The notes: generated by a model not told the origin, from the sequence alone. A stretch of 13,568 nt of DNA from RGIG8700 sp045535635 (GCA_045535635.1 JAZSLZ010000122.1:1-13568), one strand, 5' to 3'. Positions 6,868 through 13,494 are shown, counted from the first letter of the stretch. A program made the numbers and translations.

Positions 6868-8072
6868 TGAAATACATAGTATTTTTGGGAGACGGCATGG
6901 CAGACTATAAAGTTGAAGAGCTTGGCGGTAAGACTCCCCTTGATGTGGCAAACAAGCCAAACATTGACGAAATAGCATCAAAATCAGTTGCAGGTATTGT
7001 TACAACAGTTCCGACCGGTTTAAAACCCGGAAGCGATGTTGCTAACCTTTCTGCAATGGGATACGATCCAAATAAATATTACACAGGAAGATCACCACTT
7101 GAAGCGGTTTCTGTTGGTGTGCCATTAAATGATGATGACATTACATTCAGAGTTAATCTTGTTACTCTTTCAGATGAAGAAAACTACGAAGACAAAACAA
7201 TGATTGACTACAGCTCTGATGAAATCACAACACCTGAAGCACACGAGCTTATAAAAGCTATTGCTGAAAATCTTGATAATGAAGAATATCAGTTCTTCCC
7301 TGGTTTTTCATACAGACACGTTTTAGTTAGAAGAAAAGGTAAACTTACATATCAGCTTACACCACCTCACAGTATTTCAGGAAGAAAGGTTACAGACTAT
7401 CTTCCAAAGGGTGAAAATTCAGATATTATTTTAGACTTTATGAAAAAAAGTGTAGAAATTTTAAAAGACCACCCTGTTAACAAAGACAGAATTAAAAGAG
7501 GTTTAAGACCTGCTACATCTATCTGGGTATGGGGCGAAGGCTCAAAGGCAGTTCTTCCAAGCTTTGAAAGTATGAGAGGTATCAAAGGCGGTGTTGTTTC
7601 TGCCGTTGACCTTATTAAGGGTATTGCCATAAGTGCGAAGCTTGAAAGCATAGATGTTGAGGGTGCAACAGGTAACATTCACACAAACTTTGAAGGAAAA
7701 GCTCAGGCATCTATCGACCTTTTAAAGAGAAACGATTTTGTTTATATTCACGTTGAAGCTGCAGACGAATGCGGTCACAGAGGCGAAATTGAAAACAAGG
7801 TTAAATCTATTGAGCTTATTGATGAAAAAATCGTAAAACCTGTTATGGACTACATAAAGAGCACAGGCGAAGACTACAAGGTTTTAATTATGCCTGACCA
7901 TCCAACACCACTTGCTCTTAAGGACCATGTTATGGACCCTGTTCCGTTTGTTATGTTTGACAGCAGAAAAGAAGAAAAGGGCGTTGAAAAGTACAACGAG
8001 GACAACTGCAAGGCTACAGGTCTTCATATAACAGAGGGCTATAAGCTTATGGAAGCTTTCATAAAGGAGTAA
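6867..8072 (+). CDS. apgM: ApgM-like enzyme: cofactor-independent phosphoglycerate mutase or proposed homoserine kinase
   Basis: 401 residues, full length for the archaeal-type phosphoglycerate mutase family of the alkaline phosphatase superfamily. Metal-site and catalytic residues can be placed: Asp9 in FLGDGMAD, the likely nucleophile Ser56 in KPGSDVANL, His295/Asp300/His304 in HVEAADECGHRGE, and Asp344-His345 with His354 in MPDHPTPLALKDHVMDP. Bacterial members of this family have two possible roles: interconversion of 3- and 2-phosphoglycerate, or ATP-dependent phosphorylation of homoserine (a proposed homoserine kinase subfamily of similar length). The sequence alone does not tell me which applies, so the symbol names the family. 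A PLP-homeostasis neighbour would suit threonine synthesis, since threonine synthase uses PLP, but no other threonine gene is present. It overlaps yggS by one base and ends four bases before the next gene. Confidence 0.85.
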   Translation: MKYIVFLGDGMADYKVEELGGKTPLDVANKPNIDEIASKSVAGIVTTVPTGLKPGSDVANLSAMGYDPNKYYTGRSPLEAVSVGVPLNDDDITFRVNLVTLSDEENYEDKTMIDYSSDEITTPEAHELIKAIAENLDNEEYQFFPGFSYRHVLVRRKGKLTYQLTPPHSISGRKVTDYLPKGENSDIILDFMKKSVEILKDHPVNKDRIKRGLRPATSIWVWGEGSKAVLPSFESMRGIKGGVVSAVDLIKGIAISAKLESIDVEGATGNIHTNFEGKAQASIDLLKRNDFVYIHVEAADECGHRGEIENKVKSIELIDEKIVKPVMDYIKSTGEDYKVLIMPDHPTPLALKDHVMDPVPFVMFDSRKEEKGVEKYNEDNCKATGLHITEGYKLMEAFIKE

Positions 8073-8076
8073 TATT

Positions 8077-9192
8077 ATGACAAAAATTGATATTTTTTCA
8101 GGCTTTTTAGGTGCAGGTAAAACCACACTTATCAAAAAACTTATAAACGATTCATTCAAAGGCGAAAAGCTTGTTTTGATTGAAAACGAATTTGGTGAAA
8201 TCGGTATTGACGGTGGATTTTTAAAAGCAGCAGGTATTGAAATAACTGAAATGAATTCAGGTTGTATCTGTTGCTCACTTGTTGGTGATTTCAGTAAGGC
8301 ACTTGCTGAAGTTCTCGAAAAATTCACACCTGACAGAATTTTAATCGAACCATCAGGGGTTGGAAAATTAAGTGATGTTAAAAAGGCAGTTGAAGGCATT
8401 GAGGGTGCAAAAATCAACAGTGCAACTGCAGTTGTTGATGCCACAAAATGCAAAATGTATATGAAAAACTTCGGCGAATTTTTCAATGACCAGATTGAAA
8501 ATGCTTCAACTATTATTTTAAGTCACGCAGACAAGGCAACAGATGAAAAAATCAAAGAATGTATTCATCTTATAAAAGAACACAACGAACACGCCGTTTT
8601 GGTTACAACTCCGTTTATGGAGCTTGATGGCAAAGTTTTAAAAGATGCCATTGAAAACACATCAACTCTTGAAACAGAAATGAAAGAGCTTGAGCACCAT
8701 CACCATCACCACGACCACGATTGTCATTGCCATGAACATGAACACGAACATCACCATCACGAACATGATGAAGAATGTACTTGCGGTTGCCATGAACACG
8801 AGCATCACCACCACGACGACTGTGAATGTGGTTGTCACGAACACGAACACCATCATCACCACGAGCATGGCGAAGAATGTTCTTGCGGATGTCACGGACA
8901 TGACCATCATCACCACCACGCAGATGAGGTTTTCACAAGTGTTGGCATTGAAACCGCAAAGAAATTTACAAAAGCTGAAATGGAAACTATCCTTGAAAAA
9001 CTTTCAAAAGAATCTGAATACGGTCTTGTTCTTCGTGCAAAAGGTATTGTTGCAGGTGAAACTGATTGGATTCACTTTGACTATGTTCCGGGCGAAGCGG
9101 ATGTTCGCTTTGGCTCAAAGGATGTAATCGGCAGAATTTGTGTTATCGGTTCTGAAATTGACAAAGAAAAAATTCAAAAATTATTTAACTGA
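8077..9192 (+). CDS. CobW/COG0523 GTPase with a His/Cys-rich metal-binding arm
   Basis: 371 residues. The N-terminal G3E GTPase domain has Walker A GFLGAGKTT (9-17), ENEFGE (36-41), the metal-binding CICC motif (63-66) and IEPSG (90-94). The guanine-specificity position reads SHAD (149-152) rather than NKxD. An insert at 207-281 holds 37 His and 11 Cys in 75 residues, with three CxCGCH motifs (234, 249, 268) and a CHCH. The C-terminal CobW domain (about 285-371) follows with a typical GxVAGxxDWIHFDYVPG stretch. COG0523 proteins are metal chaperones or insertases for zinc, cobalt, nickel or other metals; the arm indicates metal storage or delivery. The metal cannot be told from sequence. The ribosome binding site AAGGAG overlaps the upstream gene's end, and the next gene starts 11 bases downstream. 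Confidence 0.93.
   Translation: MTKIDIFSGFLGAGKTTLIKKLINDSFKGEKLVLIENEFGEIGIDGGFLKAAGIEITEMNSGCICCSLVGDFSKALAEVLEKFTPDRILIEPSGVGKLSDVKKAVEGIEGAKINSATAVVDATKCKMYMKNFGEFFNDQIENASTIILSHADKATDEKIKECIHLIKEHNEHAVLVTTPFMELDGKVLKDAIENTSTLETEMKELEHHHHHHDHDCHCHEHEHEHHHHEHDEECTCGCHEHEHHHHDDCECGCHEHEHHHHHEHGEECSCGCHGHDHHHHHADEVFTSVGIETAKKFTKAEMETILEKLSKESEYGLVLRAKGIVAGETDWIHFDYVPGEADVRFGSKDVIGRICVIGSEIDKEKIQKLFN
8695..8919 (+). repeat. Imperfect repeats encoding the His/Cys-rich arm
   Basis: CAC/CAT-rich DNA within the CobW gene encodes three imperfect units of roughly 15-20 residues with the pattern acidic-Cys-x-Cys-Gly-Cys-His-(Glu/Gly)-His-x-His-rich. Units of this kind expand and contract easily, so arm length may vary between strains. 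The reverse strand has an open frame here only because of the skewed base composition. Confidence 0.85.
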
Positions 9193-9203
9193 GGATTGAT
9201 TAT

Positions 9204-10157
9204 ATGTTTAAACAAAAGGAAATTCCTGTTTACCTTTTTACCGGCTTTTTAGAATCAGGAAAAACCTCAGGTATTCAGGGAACACTTCAGGACGAAAGAT
9301 TTTATGAGGGCAACGAAAAAACTCTTCTTCTTGTTTGCGAAGAGGGGGAAAAGGAATTTGACCTTAAGAAAATCCCAAGTGCTTATATGAGCATTGAATA
9401 TCTTGAAAACAAAGAAGATTTAACTTCAAAATATCTTACAGGTCTTGAAAAGAAATATAAAATAGACAGAGTTGTTATTGAATACAACGGTATGTGGAAT
9501 ATTGACGATTTATACAACAATCTTCCAAACAACTGGTTTGTTTATCAGGAAATGATGTTTGCAGACTGCACAACATTTTTAGTTTACAATCAGAATATGA
9601 GAAGCCTTATGTATGATAAAATAAAGGGCTGTCAGATGATTGTTTTCAACAGACCTGAAAACGCAAACAAAGAAGAATTCCACAAAATTGTCCGTGGCAT
9701 TTCAAGAAACTGCATTATTGCATACGAATATGCAGACGAGCATCTTGAATATGACGAAATAGAAGATCCTTTGCCATTTGATATAAACGCAGATGTGATT
9801 GAAATTGCAGACAGAGATTATGCACTCTGGTACAGAGATTTTGCAGAGGATATGTCTAAATATTCAGGCAAAAAAATCAAGTTCAAAGGAATAACAGGAC
9901 TTAATAAAAAATTCCCTGAAAATACTATTTTAATCGGCAGACATGTTATGACCTGCTGTGTTGATGACATTGAATTCAAAGGACTTTTGTGCGTTCTCCC
10001 TGAAGACCACGACGAAATCAAAAACCGTGACTGGGCAACTGTTACAGGATGTATTAACATTCAGTATCACCCACTCTACACTCAGGAAGGTCCTATCCTT
10101 TTTGCAGAAGAAATAGAAAAATCTCTCCCACCTGAAGAAGAGATTGCAACATTTTAA
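9204..10157 (+). CDS. Fusion of degenerate CobW-like P-loop domain and DUF1980 (YcgQ-like) domain
   Basis: 317 residues. Residues 8-195 follow the CobW G-domain fold: Walker A-like GFLESGKT (14-21), then VCEEGEKEFD where CobW has ENEFGE, VIEYNG (91-96) in place of IEPSG, and VFNRPEN (147-153) in place of the NKxD strand. The CxCC metal motif is absent. Residues 196-311 match the C-terminal pattern of DUF1980/YcgQ proteins: YSGKKIKFKGI, then IGRHVMTCCVDD with the paired Cys251-Cys252, then a GxxWATVTGxI strand. DUF1980 proteins normally partner a YraQ/YcgR-type permease, and in Bacillus subtilis that pair is under zinc control (family knowledge). Here the domain is joined to a P-loop protein next to a His/Cys-rich GTPase, which points to metal homeostasis. 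Nucleotide hydrolysis is uncertain. The start is supported by GAGGATTG upstream. It is the last gene of the operon. Confidence 0.8.
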   Translation: MFKQKEIPVYLFTGFLESGKTSGIQGTLQDERFYEGNEKTLLLVCEEGEKEFDLKKIPSAYMSIEYLENKEDLTSKYLTGLEKKYKIDRVVIEYNGMWNIDDLYNNLPNNWFVYQEMMFADCTTFLVYNQNMRSLMYDKIKGCQMIVFNRPENANKEEFHKIVRGISRNCIIAYEYADEHLEYDEIEDPLPFDINADVIEIADRDYALWYRDFAEDMSKYSGKKIKFKGITGLNKKFPENTILIGRHVMTCCVDDIEFKGLLCVLPEDHDEIKNRDWATVTGCINIQYHPLYTQEGPILFAEEIEKSLPPEEEIATF

Positions 10158-10158
10158 G

Positions 10159-10189
10159 AAAAACAGCTGACGAAAGTCAGCTGTTTTTT
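10159..10189. terminator. Bidirectional intrinsic terminator between convergent genes
   Basis: ACAGCTGAC and GTCAGCTGT pair perfectly around a GAAA tetraloop (10163-10184). A T6 run follows on the plus strand and a T5 run on the minus strand. It ends the yggS-CobW operon one base after its last stop codon and also serves the convergent 63-aa gene, whose stop codon (10188-10190) overlaps the T-run. Confidence 0.92.
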
Positions 10190-10379
10190 AATCTATCTTT
10201 TCAATTTTAATTCTTCCGTTGTTATAATCAAATTCATTAACAGTTTTAAGGTATGCAGGGCCTTTATATGTTAAGAAATATTTGCCTACGTATTCAATTA
10301 CTCCTTCTTCAACTGCTACACCGTTGCCTTTTACGATAACCTTATCGCCTTTTTGTAATTTAATATTAAATTCTGCCAT
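10188..10379 (-). CDS. Small hypothetical protein, 63 aa
   Basis: Unrecognised. The start at 10379 (MAEFNIKLQKGDKVIVKG) is chosen because AAAGGAG stands at the right distance upstream. The open frame extends 23 codons further, but that extension runs through the promoter and has no ribosome binding site. The sequence alternates short hydrophobic strands with Gly and charged turns (GDKVIVKG, GVIEYVGKYFLTYKG, GRIKIEKI), suggesting a small beta-barrel of SH3-like type; this is inference only. It has no signal peptide or membrane segment. It has its own promoter (10420-10448) and a terminator overlapping its stop, so it is probably expressed as a short mRNA, with some read-through from the flavin-reductase-like gene 65 bases upstream. 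Confidence 0.7.
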   Translation of the reverse strand: MAEFNIKLQKGDKVIVKGNGVAVEEGVIEYVGKYFLTYKGPAYLKTVNEFDYNNGRIKIEKID

Positions 10380-10419
10380 ACTGTATTTCTCCTTTTGTCT
10401 GAATTTATTTGATATAATT

Positions 10420-10448
10420 ATTTTAGCATAGTGTTTTTTTACAGTCAA
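10420..10448 (-). promoter_or_regulatory. Promoter of the 63-aa protein gene, overlapping the upstream stop codon
   Basis: On the minus strand: -35 TTGACT (10443-10448), a 17-base spacer, and extended -10 TGCTAAAAT (box at 10420-10425). The -35 box covers the TGA stop of the flavin-reductase-like gene (10445-10447). Confidence 0.7.
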
Positions 10449-10951
10449 GACTTTAAAGCATATAAAATTTCATTTATATACATTCTGTGAAGATTTCCGC
10501 CCTCGTATATCTTTTCACCAAATGGCATATCTGTGAAGTTTTCCATTTTAATATCATCTTTATAAAGCTTTCTGCAAACTAAAACATATTTTGCTTCTTC
10601 AAAATATGAAATGTCGCCATCTTTTACAACAGTTAATCCCATTTTGCCGATTTTGTCTTCGTCTCTGCCTGAAACCTTGCCAAGATATGCAAGTTTTTCT
10701 CTGTATTCTTCGTCAAAGAATGAAAGGGTGCAAAGCTCACTGTTTTCAACAAATTCATAAGTATATCTTGTAGGTCTTATAAAAGTAAATGCAACATTTT
10801 TGTTCCAGAGCTCACCAACACCGCCCCAACTGGCTGTCATAGTATTTACTTTGTCGTCTTTACTTGCAGTTATAAGCATCCACTTGTTGCCTATTAAATC
10901 AATAAAGTTTTCATTTAATTCTTCTGCGCTAATTTTTGTGAATGTTTTCAT
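10445..10951 (-). CDS. Flavin-reductase-like FMN-binding domain protein
   Basis: 168 residues from the start at 10951, chosen because AAGGAG lies just upstream. An in-frame ATG 12 codons earlier overlaps the end of the preceding gene and has no ribosome binding site. Family features are the WMLITASKDDKVNTMTASWGGVGELWNKNVAF beta-hairpin region near residues 24-55 (typical substrate/FMN pocket of the flavin reductase-like and flavoredoxin family), FIRPTRYTYEF, and a short C-terminal tail. Such proteins bind FMN as small split-barrel dimers and act as flavin reductases or electron carriers; the partner here is unknown. It lies 29 bases downstream of the GH20 gene with no terminator between them, so the two are probably cotranscribed. 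No functional link to glycan hydrolysis is evident. Confidence 0.85.
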   Translation of the reverse strand: MKTFTKISAEELNENFIDLIGNKWMLITASKDDKVNTMTASWGGVGELWNKNVAFTFIRPTRYTYEFVENSELCTLSFFDEEYREKLAYLGKVSGRDEDKIGKMGLTVVKDGDISYFEEAKYVLVCRKLYKDDIKMENFTDMPFGEKIYEGGNLHRMYINEILYALKS

Positions 10952-10980
10952 TTTAATAACTCCTTTTTCTTTAATATATG

Positions 10981-12567
10981 TTAACAAACATGGCTTAATA
11001 CATTAGGTGTTACTGTTCTTGCCCATGTATTAGTTGTGTATCTTTCTTCTAAAACAGGTTCATCAAGTTCAGGTATTTCTTCTATTTCCCCATTTATAAG
11101 CATTTCAAGACGGTTTTTGCAACTTTCTGTTCTCTGCAGAAGTGCACCCACTCTTAAATCCTGCACATCAAATCCGTGTGGCTTATAATCTTTAAACCAT
11201 CTTGCCTGATGAAGCTTATGGAAATTCTTTATTCTTATAATCATTTCATCACAGTCTGCAATGATTTCTTTAAGCTTTACCATATCACGATTTAAATATG
11301 CTTCTCTTGTGCGGATACCAATTGTGCTTTTTATTGCAAGAACATCTGCAAGAGCGTGACACACATCAAATATGTATTTATACTCCCCTTTTCCCTCTGC
11401 GTTTTTGATTTCCTCTGCCACAGCTTTATAATAATCTGCATCTTTAAAGTCGCACATATAATCTCTCATACCCATAAACATATCATTATACAGCAGGTAT
11501 CTGTCTGCACGAGTCTGATGCTTTCCGCCAGGTGTTGAAAGCTTATCAAGAAGCATAAAACTGTCAAAATCACTGCCTGTTATTTCTTTAAATTTAGCTT
11601 TTATGCTTTCCATATCTGTATTGCCTTTTGCACACTCTGCCGCAAACATCAAAGACGGCAAAATTGCAAATGGTGAGCACTCTGCTCCGTCATCGCCCCA
11701 TACTGTTATAAGTATTCCGTCAATTCCCTCTTCTGCACAAGCCTTTACTGCAGGTTCTGTTGTATCTATAGAAAACTGATTTCTTGGTGAAAAACCGCTC
11801 CATGTCCACGCACCACCTGCAAAATACACCTTTCTGCCGAAAAGCTTGTTTGTTCTTATCATTCTTGTGTAGTGGTCATAATCCTTTGAATAATAGTCCC
11901 AGTAAACAAGAGAAATTTTTTCAGGAAGCTGTGCCTTTTCTTTTATGGCTGATGTATCCACATCTGCGTACTGATTTTCTGTTCCCATTGCAAGTTTGCA
12001 GAACATATCACTCCATATCATAGGCTCAAATCCGTATTTGTCGGCTATTTCGCACACCCTATGAAGATGATTGTTTATAATATCAAATCTGTCTTTCATA
12101 CCGTTAATCTGAAGATATTTTCCAAGTCCCACATTATATGCTTCGTCCATACCTATGTGAATTTTTCTTGAGGTAAAGCATTCTGCAAGAGATTTGAACA
12201 TTTCTTCAATCAGTGCATATGTTTTTTCTTCTTCACAAAGAAGAATATCATCACAATCCTTAACAGGGCCGTATGCTGAATGCCATTTAAAAATACAGTT
12301 AAGATGGGCAAGTGTCTGAATACAAGGAATAAGTTCAATTCCGATTTCTCCGCAATATTTATCAAGGTCTTTTAATTCTGCTTTGCTGTATCTTCCTCTT
12401 AAATGTCCAAAGAAAGGGTTATTGTCTATTTCATAAGTATCTTCTGTGTATAGCATAAGGGTATTATAACCCATCTTTTTTATTATATCTGCATATCTTT
12501 TTACCGATTCAACTGTAAGTACACCATTTCTTGAACAGTCAACCATAACACCCATCATTTTTTCCAT
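10981..12567 (-). CDS. Cytoplasmic GH20-type beta-N-acetylhexosaminidase
   Basis: 528 residues. The N-terminal part (about 1-300) reads as a GH20 TIM barrel. YADIIKKMGYNTLMLYTEDTYE is an early barrel strand, ELIPCIQTLAHL the strand that is usually PxxxxxGH, and IHIGMDEA holds the catalytic Asp141-Glu142 pair (family consensus HxGGDE). FAGGAWTWSGFSP and GILITVWGDDG supply the Trp-rich subsite typical of the family. Residues 310-528 are mostly helical, with no carbohydrate-binding module. No signal peptide is present, so it likely acts on imported amino-sugar oligosaccharides by substrate-assisted catalysis, releasing GlcNAc or GalNAc. Exact specificity cannot be read from sequence. It is the first gene of a minus-strand unit with the flavin-reductase-like gene; AAGGAG supports the start. 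Confidence 0.85.
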   Translation of the reverse strand: MEKMMGVMVDCSRNGVLTVESVKRYADIIKKMGYNTLMLYTEDTYEIDNNPFFGHLRGRYSKAELKDLDKYCGEIGIELIPCIQTLAHLNCIFKWHSAYGPVKDCDDILLCEEEKTYALIEEMFKSLAECFTSRKIHIGMDEAYNVGLGKYLQINGMKDRFDIINNHLHRVCEIADKYGFEPMIWSDMFCKLAMGTENQYADVDTSAIKEKAQLPEKISLVYWDYYSKDYDHYTRMIRTNKLFGRKVYFAGGAWTWSGFSPRNQFSIDTTEPAVKACAEEGIDGILITVWGDDGAECSPFAILPSLMFAAECAKGNTDMESIKAKFKEITGSDFDSFMLLDKLSTPGGKHQTRADRYLLYNDMFMGMRDYMCDFKDADYYKAVAEEIKNAEGKGEYKYIFDVCHALADVLAIKSTIGIRTREAYLNRDMVKLKEIIADCDEMIIRIKNFHKLHQARWFKDYKPHGFDVQDLRVGALLQRTESCKNRLEMLINGEIEEIPELDEPVLEERYTTNTWARTVTPNVLSHVC

Positions 12568-12590
12568 AATTCTTCTCCTTTTCTTCTTTC

Positions 12591-12618
12591 ATTATACCAC
12601 AGTATGTTTAAAATACAA
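12591..12618 (-). promoter_or_regulatory. Promoter of the GH20 gene
   Basis: On the minus strand: -10 TATAAT (12591-12596) with -35 TTGTAT (12613-12618) at a 16-base spacing. The start codon follows about 24 bases after the -10. It stands back to back with the thiT promoter, with six bases between the two -35 boxes. No operator palindrome was noticed. Confidence 0.6.
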
Positions 12619-12624
12619 TACATA

Positions 12625-12653
12625 TTGACAAATAAACCTAAGTGTATTATAAT
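12625..12653 (+). promoter_or_regulatory. Consensus promoter of the TPP riboswitch-thiT transcript
   Basis: Perfect TTGACA (12625-12630), a 17-base spacer, and perfect TATAAT (12648-12653). Transcription should start near 12660, about 25 bases before the riboswitch. A strong promoter followed by riboswitch attenuation suggests that control is exercised mainly in the leader. Confidence 0.9.
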
Positions 12654-12683
12654 GACTTTGTTCTGGAACAAAACTTAATTAAA

Positions 12684-12768
12684 TTGGGAGCTTACGCAAG
12701 TAGGCTGAGAGTAAGCGTATTGCCGCTTTAACCTGTAACCTGATTTGGATAATGCCAACGTAGGGAAA
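12684..12768 (+). ncRNA. TPP riboswitch (THI element)
   Basis: Hallmarks in order: GGGAGC at 12686, the conserved GGCTGAGAG at 12703 inside a stem formed by GCTTAC (12690-12695) and GTAAGC (12711-12716), CCTGAT at 12739, the TTGG...CCAA helix at 12745-12758, and the closing GTAGGGA at 12760-12766. These are the TPP-binding core sequences. A strong terminator follows 19 bases later, so it probably acts by transcription attenuation: with TPP bound, the terminator forms and thiT is off. I did not resolve the antiterminator pairing. Confidence 0.95.
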
Positions 12769-12786
12769 TATTTGTTTAGATTTCTT

Positions 12787-12819
12787 AATCGAACCGATTT
12801 TCCTTCGGTTCGATTTTTT
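12787..12819 (+). terminator. Riboswitch-controlled intrinsic terminator
   Basis: AATCGAACCGA and TCGGTTCGATT form an 11-bp perfect stem around a seven-base loop, followed by a T6 run ending at 12819. It lies between the TPP aptamer and the thiT start codon and is the expression platform. Confidence 0.92.
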
Positions 12820-12865
12820 GTTGGGATTATTCTTTTCAAAAACATTAATGAAAGGAATAATTATT

Positions 12866-13417
12866 ATGAACACAACTAAAAAACTAACCATAAGTGCACT
12901 TATGACTGCACTTGCAACGGTGCTTATGCTTATAAGCAAAATGATACCTGCCCCCTGGCTTCAGGGCGGAAGTATAACACTTGCTTCTATGGTGCCTGTT
13001 ATAGCCGTAGGAATACTTTACGGCACAAAATGGGGACTTTGCTCATCTGTTTCATTTGCCCTGATTCAGATGATGTTCGGTTTTTACCCACCTCCGACAC
13101 AAACATTTTTAAATTTTGTCCTTGTGGTGCTGCTGGATTATATTTTTGCTTTCGGTGTACTTGGACTTTCAGGAGTACTTTATTCTATGCTTGGAAAGAA
13201 AAGCTTTTCTGTTCCTGTATGTGCCTTTGTTGTAACAACGCTACGATATATTTGTCACATTTTATCAGGACTTCTTATATGGGGCGTTTATGCCGAAGAA
13301 GGGCAAAGCATACTGGCATATTCAGTAATTTACAACGGAAGCTATATGATACCTGAAATTATAATTTCCACCGTTGTTACCGCCCTTATTTTCAAAATGA
13401 ACATACTGAAAAAATAA
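12866..13417 (+). CDS. thiT: Thiamine transporter ThiT, ECF S-component
   Basis: 183 residues from the start at 12866, supported by AAAGGA upstream. An upstream in-frame ATG at 12818 lies within the terminator T-run and is rejected. ThiT is the membrane substrate-binding subunit that captures thiamine and works with a shared ECF energizing module (not in this window). The protein is hydrophobic, with about six membrane helices. ThiT features include PWLQGGSITLASMVPV (30-45), YGTKWGL, LLDYIFAFGVLGLSG (89-103), CHILSGLLIWG with His131 and Trp139, and YNGSYMIPE with Asn157. These match the positions of known thiamine-contacting residues in the family. Full length. The upstream TPP riboswitch independently supports thiamine as substrate. 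No clear intrinsic terminator follows on the plus strand. Confidence 0.95.
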   Translation: MNTTKKLTISALMTALATVLMLISKMIPAPWLQGGSITLASMVPVIAVGILYGTKWGLCSSVSFALIQMMFGFYPPPTQTFLNFVLVVLLDYIFAFGVLGLSGVLYSMLGKKSFSVPVCAFVVTTLRYICHILSGLLIWGVYAEEGQSILAYSVIYNGSYMIPEIIISTVVTALIFKMNILKK

Positions 13418-13434
13418 TTTTTTAATAAACCGCA

Positions 13435-13468
13435 TTTGCCTAGTGCTTCTAAAGAAGCACTAGGCAAA
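13435..13468. repeat. Perfect 15-bp inverted repeat
   Basis: TTTGCCTAGTGCTTC and GAAGCACTAGGCAAA pair perfectly around a TAAA loop, 17 bases after the thiT stop codon. No T-run follows on the plus strand, and only AAATGCGG follows on the minus strand, so it is not a classical terminator. It may be a dispersed palindromic repeat or an mRNA 3' stabilising hairpin. Confidence 0.8.
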
Positions 13469-13471
13469 GGA

Positions 13472-13493
13472 AAAGTGTCCTTAAGGACACTTT
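13472..13493. repeat. 22-bp perfect palindrome
   Basis: AAAGTGTCC, a TTAA centre and GGACACTTT make a fully symmetric palindrome three bases after the preceding hairpin. It could be a protein-binding site or part of a compound hairpin repeat. TTTC alone follows on the plus strand, so it would be a poor terminator. Confidence 0.75.
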
Positions 13494-13494
13494 C

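Noticed and set aside
7884..8486. 200-codon minus-strand frame across the ApgM/CobW junction
   Set aside because: It is antisense to the Walker A and metal motifs of two well-supported genes and has no promoter or ribosome binding site of its own.
8662..9127. Open frames opposite and out of phase with the His/Cys-rich arm
   Set aside because: They exist only because CAC/CAT repeats translate to Val/Met or Thr/Ile in other frames. The CobW frame has family motifs on both sides.
10952..10987. Upstream start for the flavin-reductase-like protein (12 more residues)
   Set aside because: It overlaps the end of the GH20 gene and lacks a ribosome binding site, while the start at 10951 has AAGGAG at good spacing and aligns with the family's N-terminus.
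12679..12939. Minus-strand frame across the riboswitch and thiT start
   Set aside because: It is antisense to the TPP aptamer and terminator, both of which are strongly supported on the plus strand.
13435..13493. Intrinsic terminator for thiT
   Set aside because: Both hairpins are followed by A-rich or mixed sequence on the plus strand, so they lack the U-tract needed for a standard intrinsic terminator.
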